40,450 bases of DNA from Clostridia bacterium (GTDB taxonomy: Bacteria; Bacillota; Clostridia; Oscillospirales; CAG-272). The position numbers and the translations under genes are program-made. The notes beneath the pieces were generated by a model. It had not been told where the DNA came from and did no database searches. It was given only the letters and a program-made list of their open reading frames with translations. Numbering within the stretch: position 1 is the first letter of the stretch; every line of letters begins with the position of its first letter. Location: assembly GCA_017462485.1 (NCBI GenBank), contig JAFTRA010000049.1:1-40450 (forward strand). The letters are read 5' to 3'. Below are positions 7,997 through 14,459 of this stretch, piece after piece.

Positions 7997-8872
7997 TTAG
8001 TTAGACTTCTTGTAGATAATAACGAGATTGGAGTTGTAGTAGCAATCCGTGAAGTCAACAACTTCTTCTCTGTCTGCCGTGGGGCTCATACCTGCGATAA
8101 TGCCGTCGTAAGTACCTGCCTCAAGTCCTGTGATAAGGCTATCCCACTCAACAGCGTGGATCTCAAGCGCCATACCGAGCTCAGCTGCAATATACTTTGC
8201 TATCTGAACGTCGTAGCCGTTAGCGTAAAGGTCGGAGCCCTGAATCTTAACTGCGCCGTTCGCAGAAGTGGTCTGCGACCAGTTGAAAGGCTTGTAAGCG
8301 CATTCCATAGCTATCTTGAGGGTGCCGTTTGAGGTATTTGTGTTGCTTGAAACAAGCACGGGAGCATCGTTGCTTACGGTATCGGGATCTACGCTCAATG
8401 CAACTGCCTGCTGCATAAGAGCTGCGCGGGTCTGTTCGGAAATTCCGGCAAGAATCGTATTAACGGTTGCAACGTAAGCGCTGCCGGTCTTAAAAGCAAC
8501 TGCAATACCGGTATCAGCATCGGTAGCCGTAAAGCCGGTGTCATTATTCTTAAGAGCGATGTACGCAAGGTCTGCGTTCTGAGCTATAACAGCGTAAGCG
8601 GTAGGCTCTTCCGCAACGTAACCGTCGATTGCACCGTTGTTAAGAGCTACGAGAAGCTGGTCGAAATCGGGATATTCCTTAACGGTAACACCTTCGGTCT
8701 GACCCTCGAGAGCTTCAAGGTGGAAGGTACCGGTCTGAGCGGCAATGGTTGCGCCCTTGAGATCGTCAAGATTTGTCGCAGAGGAAAGGTCAACCTTATC
8801 TCTGCCGCCGCAGGATGCGAGGCAGCCTACGAGAAGTACTGCTGTGAGAATGAGTGCGAGGATTCTTTTCAT
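7997..8872 (-). CDS. Lysine-type substrate-binding lipoprotein with circularly permuted lobes
   Basis: 291 residues. Signal peptide and lipobox LASC (Cys21) make it a lipoprotein that would hand lysine to the permease. The order of the two lobes is reversed compared with family 3 (SBP_bac_3) binding proteins. Residues about 27-168 (LDDLKGATIAAQTGTFH..., DGYVAEEP, DTGIAVAFKTGS) match what is normally the second lobe. Residues about 183-291 (LKIAMECAYKPFNW, GYDVQIAKYIAAELG, YDGIIAGMSPTADREEVVDF, NLVIIYKK) match the normal first lobe. A Ser/Asn/Thr linker (about 161-182) joins them, and the new ends fall at the usual hinge. RBS AAGGAG lies 7 bases before ATG 8872. An assembly rearrangement is the main alternative, but the frame, signal peptide and linker are intact. 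Confidence 0.9.
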   Translation of the reverse strand: MKRILALILTAVLLVGCLASCGGRDKVDLSSATNLDDLKGATIAAQTGTFHLEALEGQTEGVTVKEYPDFDQLLVALNNGAIDGYVAEEPTAYAVIAQNADLAYIALKNNDTGFTATDADTGIAVAFKTGSAYVATVNTILAGISEQTRAALMQQAVALSVDPDTVSNDAPVLVSSNTNTSNGTLKIAMECAYKPFNWSQTTSANGAVKIQGSDLYANGYDVQIAKYIAAELGMALEIHAVEWDSLITGLEAGTYDGIIAGMSPTADREEVVDFTDCYYNSNLVIIYKKSN

Positions 8873-8886
8873 GATTTTCTCCTTGT

Positions 8887-8901
8887 GCCGTATTTTACGG
8901 C
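8887..8901 (-). other. Small hairpin just before the binding-protein RBS
   Basis: GCCGTA, 3-base loop, TACGGC: a perfect stem between the riboswitch terminator and the AAGGAG of the binding-protein gene. It may keep the RBS exposed or stabilise the mRNA end; no direct evidence. Confidence 0.45.
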
Positions 8902-8918
8902 TTTTAAAATAATTATTT

Positions 8919-8952
8919 AAAACAGAACGGTCGAAGCAAGTGCTTCGACCGT
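8919..8952 (-). terminator. Expression-platform terminator of the lysine riboswitch
   Basis: ACGGTCGAAGCA and TGCTTCGACCGT form a perfect 12-base-pair inverted repeat (8927-8952), followed on the minus strand by TCTGTTTT. It lies between the aptamer and the binding-protein gene, where a transcriptional riboswitch puts its terminator. Confidence 0.85.
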
Positions 8953-8982
8953 GTACTATGCAAATAAATGCAAAATATCTTC

Positions 8983-9169
8983 AATCGAATATAGCACTCC
9001 ACAAGGAACCCTGTGACAGTCGAAGAGATATTATCTCAACGCCCAACGAAAAGACTCTTAAAAATCCTTTCGTTTCGGCGGTAACACCTTTTGCCACATC
9101 CTTATCAACGTTTAAGCGTCTGAAATGGGCTACTTTTTATCACCGCGCCTCTAATTCTTTGATTCGATT
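8983..9169 (-). promoter_or_regulatory. Lysine riboswitch (L-box) aptamer
   Basis: Read on the minus strand, all five helices can be drawn. P1 is AATCGAAT (9169-9162) with ATTCGATT (8990-8983). P2 begins at AGAGGCGCGG and closes with TTACCGCCGAA. P3 is AACGAAAGGA with TCTTTTCGTT. P4 is GAGAT/ATCTC and P5 is CACAGGG/CCTTGTG. The conserved core segments AGAGG.GCG, AAAGTAG, AAGGATG, GCCGAA, CTGTCA and GGAG.GCTAT follow the order of known L-box leaders such as Bacillus lysC. Lysine binding should favour the downstream terminator and shut off the ABC operon. This is the main evidence that the transporter carries lysine. Confidence 0.94.
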
Positions 9170-9187
9170 ATTCAGTTTTATGCGAGT

Positions 9188-9216
9188 ATTATAGCACTAT
9201 AAAACCGACTTGTCAA
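9188..9216 (-). promoter_or_regulatory. Consensus sigma-A promoter of the lysine riboswitch operon
   Basis: On the minus strand TTGACA (9216-9211), exactly 17 bases, TATAAT (9193-9188). It begins only 15 bases after the TetR gene stop, so the transporter operon has its own promoter. Confidence 0.92.
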
Positions 9217-9230
9217 GTGCTTTTTGAAAT

Positions 9231-9800
9231 TTATACAAAAAATTTTTCGAGCAGCTCCTGTATCTCGGATATGAGCGCCTCCTCCGAGATATGCTTCGTT
9301 CTGAACCAGGACAAGAGAAGAGTAGCAATACCGCCGTTTATAAAGCTTGCCGTGATTTCGGTATCCGTATGGATATCCGCACCCTTTATCTTAGCATCGT
9401 TTATATTGCTTATAAGAGATACGTGCGTGCAGGATGTAATGATATCAAATATCACGTGAAAGGCAGAGCTTTCCAGAATGTTTGAAAGTATTTCCGGGCG
9501 ATCCTCAAAGTATTTTATTACTCCCTTTACGTAGAGAACGAAATACTCAACGGGGTTGCTTAAATCGCACTTTGAGGAAAGCTCGCTTGCGATATTCGCA
9601 ATTTGTTTATTAACGATAGACTTCAAAAAATCATATTTGTCGTTAAAATGCTTGTAGAAGGTGGCGCGTCTGACACCCGCATTTTCGCAAAGCTCGAAGA
9701 CGGTTACGTCGTCAAAGGGCATCTCCTTCATCATAGAGCCGAGAGCATCGGTTAGTTTTGCTTGAGTTTTAATAATTCTTAAATCAACCTTTTTTTCCAT
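9231..9800 (-). CDS. TetR/AcrR family transcriptional regulator
   Basis: 189 residues. The N-terminal helix-turn-helix is clear: IIKTQAKLTDAL...FDDVTVFELCENAGVRRATFYKHFNDKYDFL (about residues 8-55), with the TetR hallmark of a Phe/Tyr-Tyr-Lys-His-Phe turn. The remainder is an all-helical ligand/dimerisation domain resembling the TetR_C group found in many Firmicutes. I use ATG 9800 because AGGAC (9811-9807) sits 6 bases before it; ATG 9806 is too close. A palindrome over its own -10 box suggests autoregulation. Its ligand and other targets are unknown. The adjacent lysine operon has a separate promoter and riboswitch. Confidence 0.85.
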   Translation of the reverse strand: MEKKVDLRIIKTQAKLTDALGSMMKEMPFDDVTVFELCENAGVRRATFYKHFNDKYDFLKSIVNKQIANIASELSSKCDLSNPVEYFVLYVKGVIKYFEDRPEILSNILESSAFHVIFDIITSCTHVSLISNINDAKIKGADIHTDTEITASFINGGIATLLLSWFRTKHISEEALISEIQELLEKFFV

Positions 9801-9825
9801 TATCATGTCCTAAATCTTAAAAATA

Positions 9826-9862
9826 ACAATACTATTGTAACTCTAAATCCAATATATGTCAA
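9826..9862 (-). promoter_or_regulatory. Promoter of the TetR gene with overlapping palindrome
   Basis: On the minus strand TTGACA (9862-9857), 17 bases, TACAAT (9839-9834). ACAATA-C-TATTGT (9826-9838) is a palindrome over the -10 box and start site, well placed as an autoregulatory operator; that role is inferred. Confidence 0.7.
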
Positions 9863-9939
9863 TAATATAAAAGCTTAATTTAATACTGCTTAACAATTAA
9901 TCTAATAATTTATAACATAAGGAGTAATAAGCCGAAAAA

Positions 9940-12402
9940 TCACTTTGCCCGTCTTGATTTAGAGCAGGTGAAGTAGAATATCTGCCTGTCGGAAGCGAGT
10001 TTTTTGACAACCGCTAAGGCACGCTCTGCGCGTCTGTCGTCAAATGAGATGAACGGGTCGTCAAGAATAATAGGCGGCTTTTCTCCCTCGTAAAGAGCGT
10101 CAACGAGAGACAGACGTATAGCGAGCGAATGCAAATCTCTCGTGCCGCGGCTGTAAGCCTCCTGCTGCCTTGATTTTCCCATATCGTTCTTCGTAACGTT
10201 AAAGGACGTGTCGATAGTGAAGTCTCCAACCTCGTTTTCGATAAGGGAAATGTATTTTTCAAATCCCATCTTCGTTGAATCGAGATATCTTGCCGTCATA
10301 TTATCCTTGGATTTTGCGAGTAGGTCCTTTGCCTTGTTAATTACCGATAGATTATCTAAGAACAGCTCCACCTGCTCAACTCTTTCACGAAGCTTTTCTT
10401 CAAGCTCGTCGATTTTCTCGATATCGCGTACTGTACTGTTGTAATCCGATTCAAGCTTCGTTTTGTGCTTTTCAAGTGAGAGAAGCTCCTCGTTAATTGC
10501 AGACAATTCGTGCGAGAAGTTACTACCCATGGTAAGTTTTTCGCTTATGGTTTGCACCTCTTCGCTTATACCGTGTGAAGCTGCAAATCGTTTTGCGTCG
10601 CCTCTGCGCCTCGAAAGAGAAGCCACAAGAACCTCGTATTCGGCAAGATTTCTGCGTATCTCGTTTATAGGCTCGGCTGTGGTTGTAGGGAAGAGAGAAA
10701 GGAAATCTCTAACTTTAGCTTCGCAGTCGTGTATTCTTTGATAGCAAAGCGTACGTCTTGTATCCCGATCCGCCTCGTATTCACAGAGAAGCTCAAAGCG
10801 GCGGAAAAGACGTAATATCTCGAGTGTTTCTTCTTCAAGGGTGAGAGCGTTCGTTTTTGGGAATTTTCCAACAAATTCGCGTACCTCACGCTCAAGACGA
10901 AGCGTATTTTCCGTAAAAATCTCACGCTCTCTTACAGAAGCTAATGCTCTTTCGCATTCAAGCTTGTATTTTTCAAGCTCGGCACGCATAGTGAAAAGTC
11001 CGGCAAGCTCGGATTCGAACGTTCTTTTGTCTCCGTAAATTTCGGATATAAAGAACTGAACTTTCTTTGCTGTGTCAAGTGATTCCTTGTTTGATTTTGA
11101 GCGCATTAACGCAATTATGCCAACTAAAGTTAGCAAAAAACCGATAATTGCTATTGAAAACAGCGCTGTATGAGAGGAAATTCCCAAAATAATTCCCGAT
11201 GCAAAAAGAAGAAATCCGATGAGCAAGGTGACAAGTCCGCCGTGCGACGACGAGCCTTTTACCCCCGATAGCTTCATGGAGTACTCGTCGATTTCACTGA
11301 CAGATGGCTCACGCAGGAAGGGGGAATCTGCTTTTTTCTCGGGTGCGGAATAAAAATCAGCCTTGTTTTCGGCAATTCTTTTTGAAAGAGCCGCCATTCT
11401 TTCGCATTCTGCGGCATCTGTTCCTGCCTTGAAAAATTCCTTAAGCGATGAAAGCTCGTGATTTTCACCGATACTCAGAAGCTCTTGCTTCAGTCTTTTT
11501 AGCTCGGACTCACTTTCGGCTGCTGCCGCTATCTCGGAATTTGAGGGAAGCTTTTTTGCGAAAAATTCACCGAGCTTTTCTTCACGCGCCTCGTCGTTTT
11601 TTAAAGCACCGAGCATTTGAGCGTATTGAATCTCATAGCCGCGCCTCTCGTTTTCAAGCATTTCACGTCGCTCCTTTGCGAGAACGACTTCTTTTTTTGC
11701 CTTTATATCCTGTATTTTTTCGGCAGCGTTTGCGATTTCCTTTTCAATATCGCTTGCCGTATCTTTTCTTTCGTTAAGTCTCTTTATTTCGTCTTCTATT
11801 TCGCTGATTTCACGCTTTAAATCCTGAATTTCGCCCGCTCCGCCTTTTTTCTGATAGAAGCGTCTTCGGTCATCAAGAAGCTTTATCGCAGCATCAAATC
11901 CGCCAATGTCACCCTCTGTACCGACCAGGTTTGAAAGCTTTGCGGAAATCGACTGATTGGTGTTTTTACCCGAGAGATTTTTTTCGGAGAGAAATACCGT
12001 TCTCTCAAAGCCGTCGGCATCAATTCCGAAAAGCTCCTCACCGAGAGAAGATGTGTAATCGCCCGAAATACTGCCGGTGTCGAGGTCGTAAAGCAAAAAC
12101 GTGTCGTCCGTGCCTTTTGTCTGGAAGCTTCTTTCTATTCTGTAAGTTTTTCCGTTAGCCTCAAAAATAAGCCAACCGCCAAAGGCTCCGCCCTGCCAGG
12201 GAATATACTTCTTCCTGTCGTTTTCGTCAAGGCTCTGGCGTCTGGTTTCGTCAAAGCCGTAAAGCATGGCTTTTATGAACACGGTAAGCGTGGTTTTTCC
12301 ATATCCGTTGTCCTCTATGAAAGCGTTAAGTCCGTCTGAAAAGACGCGTCTGTATTTGGAGAGCTTGCCGAAATTTTCTACGTACAGTTCTTTGATTTTC
12401 AT
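9940..12402 (-). CDS. SbcC/YhaN-like SMC-type ATPase with central membrane hairpin
   Basis: 820 residues. Walker A variant DNGYGKTT (about 31-38) opens an N-terminal half-ATPase domain. Long Lys/Glu-rich coiled coils (about 190-350 and 440-700) flank two membrane segments (about 389-410 and 413-433). Near the C-terminus come the ABC-like signature YSRGTRDLHSLAIRL and Walker B PIILDDPFISFDD (about 777-789). This layout matches Bacillus YhaN rather than soluble SbcC, and the upstream neighbour is the YhaO/SbcD-like nuclease, the usual partner. Together they probably form a membrane-tethered DNA end-processing complex. AGGAGG precedes ATG 12402 and lies at the end of the nuclease gene, 12 bases away, so they are cotranscribed. 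The specific repair role is inferred. Confidence 0.85.
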   Translation of the reverse strand: MKIKELYVENFGKLSKYRRVFSDGLNAFIEDNGYGKTTLTVFIKAMLYGFDETRRQSLDENDRKKYIPWQGGAFGGWLIFEANGKTYRIERSFQTKGTDDTFLLYDLDTGSISGDYTSSLGEELFGIDADGFERTVFLSEKNLSGKNTNQSISAKLSNLVGTEGDIGGFDAAIKLLDDRRRFYQKKGGAGEIQDLKREISEIEDEIKRLNERKDTASDIEKEIANAAEKIQDIKAKKEVVLAKERREMLENERRGYEIQYAQMLGALKNDEAREEKLGEFFAKKLPSNSEIAAAAESESELKRLKQELLSIGENHELSSLKEFFKAGTDAAECERMAALSKRIAENKADFYSAPEKKADSPFLREPSVSEIDEYSMKLSGVKGSSSHGGLVTLLIGFLLFASGIILGISSHTALFSIAIIGFLLTLVGIIALMRSKSNKESLDTAKKVQFFISEIYGDKRTFESELAGLFTMRAELEKYKLECERALASVREREIFTENTLRLEREVREFVGKFPKTNALTLEEETLEILRLFRRFELLCEYEADRDTRRTLCYQRIHDCEAKVRDFLSLFPTTTAEPINEIRRNLAEYEVLVASLSRRRGDAKRFAASHGISEEVQTISEKLTMGSNFSHELSAINEELLSLEKHKTKLESDYNSTVRDIEKIDELEEKLRERVEQVELFLDNLSVINKAKDLLAKSKDNMTARYLDSTKMGFEKYISLIENEVGDFTIDTSFNVTKNDMGKSRQQEAYSRGTRDLHSLAIRLSLVDALYEGEKPPIILDDPFISFDDRRAERALAVVKKLASDRQIFYFTCSKSRRAK

Positions 12403-12414
12403 ATAAGCCCTCCT

Positions 12415-13485
12415 TTATTCGTCAAACGCTTCGCCCATAAGAGCCGAAAGTCCGCAGTGTATTATTTTTTCCTTTTCCTCGTCGGCGAGGGTCTCGTCGG
12501 CAAGGCAAAGTCTTATGAATTCGCCCTTTAAGGACTTGTCGTACCTGTAGTCTTCTGTACGAGTCAGAAGCTTGCTCGAATCCTTGATTTCAAAATAATA
12601 AAATTTATCCGAGAAGCTCCTTTTCAGAAAGTCCTTGTCGCAACGCAGCTCAAGCTCTCTTTCTCCGACGAAATTGATTCGAACGAGGTTTTCCCCGGGC
12701 TCGTCTTTAAGAGCCTCTCTAATAAGAGCTTCAACGTCGTGAGTACGCATAGCTCCGCTTATATCAACGTTCTTTATGACGAGCTTCCTTTTTGCGAAAG
12801 GAATAAACTTGTGCATAACGGAGCTTTCGGTAATGCTTACGAGAGAAAATCCAAGCTCGCCCGTCTCGTCAAAGCCTCGTCCCTCGGGAGCGCCCGAGTA
12901 AGCGTACGTTCCGCGCTTATCAATAGCGCCTGACGAATAGGTATGATAATGTCCGAGCGCAAGGTAATCTATATTCTTTCCCTCGGCATCACGAAGCCCT
13001 ATAACTCCGCCCTCACGGCTTTTCTCACGAAGCTCACCGTGAAGAACGACTACGTTTTTATCGCCCGCACTCAGCGTAAGCGTGTCAAACATATCGGGTG
13101 AGGTCTCGCTTCTTCCCGCAACCGTGATGTTTCCGAGCTTGAAATAGGTCCATTCCGCGCCGAAAATAAAGAGATTTTTAGGAATAGCCTCGCCCGAGCT
13201 TAAAAGTAGATTTCTCTCGTGGTTTCCGGGGAGATAGAAGAAAGCTATGCTCTCGGCTCTCTCGATAATTGCGAGCGCGGAGTCAAGCTCCTTTCTCGTT
13301 ATCTTTTCGCTGTCAAAAAGGTCGCCTGCGATAATCATAGCCGAAGCACCGAGGTTCATTCCCTCGCGGCACATTCTGAAAAAGCTTTCGGTGATTTCTT
13401 TCCTTCTTGAAGCCACCTTTGAAGAGGGAAGACGCGCCGTGAGCTTTGAGGCTAAATGTATATCCGACGTATGTATGATTTTCAT
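12415..13485 (-). CDS. SbcD/YhaO-like metallophosphoesterase (DNA nuclease subunit)
   Basis: 356 residues. The five metallophosphoesterase motifs of SbcD/Mre11 proteins appear in order: SDIH (7-10), GDLFD (54-58), GNHE (87-90), VLHGE (147-151) and GHYH (178-181). They bind two metal ions, usually manganese, for exo- and endonuclease action. The C-terminal part (about 235-356) is a capping and partner-binding region. The gene starts one base after the AraC stop (TAAAATG) with GGGAG just upstream, so the two are translationally coupled, and it is followed by its ATPase partner. Its length is typical of YhaO/SbcD. Confidence 0.88.
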   Translation of the reverse strand: MKIIHTSDIHLASKLTARLPSSKVASRRKEITESFFRMCREGMNLGASAMIIAGDLFDSEKITRKELDSALAIIERAESIAFFYLPGNHERNLLLSSGEAIPKNLFIFGAEWTYFKLGNITVAGRSETSPDMFDTLTLSAGDKNVVVLHGELREKSREGGVIGLRDAEGKNIDYLALGHYHTYSSGAIDKRGTYAYSGAPEGRGFDETGELGFSLVSITESSVMHKFIPFAKRKLVIKNVDISGAMRTHDVEALIREALKDEPGENLVRINFVGERELELRCDKDFLKRSFSDKFYYFEIKDSSKLLTRTEDYRYDKSLKGEFIRLCLADETLADEEKEKIIHCGLSALMGEAFDE

Positions 13486-13486
13486 T

Positions 13487-14302
13487 TTATTTCTCCCTTC
13501 TGTATTCGGTAGGCGTCATTCCGTATTTTGCTGAAAATACCTTTGAGAAATAGGATTGGTCGGAAAATCCGCAAGCCAAGGCTATCTCGTTTATTGTGCT
13601 GTCGTCATTCTCGAGCATTTTCTTCGACCTTTTCAGTCGCATATCGGTAAGATAAGTGTTGACCGTGGTTGAAAATTCCTTTTTGAATGCCGAAAGAACG
13701 GTCGATTTCGAGTAGCCCACGGCATCACAGATATCCTTTACAGTTATATGCTCGGTAAAATTCTCCGAAATATATCGCATAGTCAACTGACCTATCGTAG
13801 CCTTCGTAGAGGTTACAGCATTTGAAAGCGTGAGATAGCTTGCGCAGACCGTCATAATGTTGACGTAGGATTTTATCATATCGTTTTTTACAGAGGGAAT
13901 TGAGGCGCATATCTCTCTTGCCTCAAAATCCTTCTTGCCTAATTTCGCAAGCGCTATAAGCATAGGGTCTATGCCCTCGCCCTCGACTCTCACTTGCCCC
14001 ATCATAAGAAAGCCCGTAAGAACGCCAAAATTATAAAGAGGGCTTATCGCCTCAACGAGATTATGCCTGCATCTGTAAATGATAGGCTCTCCCGATTTTA
14101 AAACCTGCTCGCAAACACTTCTGTCGCACCTATGGCACGACTCAAGCTCGCGCTCGCTTTTGCGTTGAATGTACGAGCAGAATCCAAGCTTTTCCTCGGG
14201 ATATGCGGCAATCTCTTCAAAATTCGTATTATGCAGAGATATTCTGAAGCCTGATATCGCATAAAGCTCTCTGAGTATTGAAATGATTTTTTCCTTGTTC
14301 AT
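13487..14302 (-). CDS. PocR-domain AraC family transcriptional regulator
   Basis: 271 residues. Residues about 1-165 form a PocR-type sensory domain with the family's cysteine cluster (C-x-x-C and a second pair in CHRCDRSVCEQV, and YRCRHNLVEA). The last 100 residues hold two helix-turn-helix motifs of the AraC type (ITVKDICDAVGYSKSTVLSAF and STINEIALACGFSDQSYFSKVFSAKYGMTPTEYR). PocR domains are known to sense small hydrocarbon or metabolite ligands in some regulators. It is divergent from the amino-sugar kinase operon and shares a promoter region with an inverted repeat, so control of that operon is likely. It also heads the SbcCD-like operon, an odd partnership. Confidence 0.88.
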   Translation of the reverse strand: MNKEKIISILRELYAISGFRISLHNTNFEEIAAYPEEKLGFCSYIQRKSERELESCHRCDRSVCEQVLKSGEPIIYRCRHNLVEAISPLYNFGVLTGFLMMGQVRVEGEGIDPMLIALAKLGKKDFEAREICASIPSVKNDMIKSYVNIMTVCASYLTLSNAVTSTKATIGQLTMRYISENFTEHITVKDICDAVGYSKSTVLSAFKKEFSTTVNTYLTDMRLKRSKKMLENDDSTINEIALACGFSDQSYFSKVFSAKYGMTPTEYRREK

Positions 14303-14363
14303 AACTTCAACTTCCGGAATTGAATTTGTAAAATATTAAAGAAAACGCACTATTATACAAATT

Positions 14364-14392
14364 ATTATACTATTTTACCTTGCAATTGTCAA
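14364..14392 (-). promoter_or_regulatory. Consensus promoter for the AraC-SbcD-SbcC operon
   Basis: On the minus strand TTGACA (14392-14387), 17 bases, TATAAT (14369-14364). It is the mirror partner of the plus-strand promoter, and the two -35 boxes overlap. Confidence 0.85.
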
Positions 14393-14402
14393 TAGAACAA
14401 TT
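14384..14402. promoter_or_regulatory. Candidate operator between divergent promoters
   Basis: AATTGT (14384-14389) and ACAATT (14397-14402) form an inverted repeat with a 7-base gap. It covers the overlapping -35 regions of both promoters, where a dimeric regulator could control both directions. The regulator is not identified. Confidence 0.45.
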
Positions 14403-14413
14403 TAAAATATATA
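14386..14413 (+). promoter_or_regulatory. Candidate promoter for the amino-sugar kinase-nagB operon
   Basis: TTGTCA (14386-14391), a 16-base spacer, TATATA (14408-14413). Weaker than its divergent partner, which would suit an activator-dependent promoter. Confidence 0.5.
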
Positions 14414-14459
14414 CGTAGCATATAAAAGAATTTTCTTTTTTTGAGAAAACGGAGATTTT

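Noticed and set aside
9073-9095. T-box-like sequence (minus AAGGTGTTACCGCC)
   Set aside because: It departs from the T-box core, no specifier loop is present, and the segment is explained fully by P2 of the lysine riboswitch.
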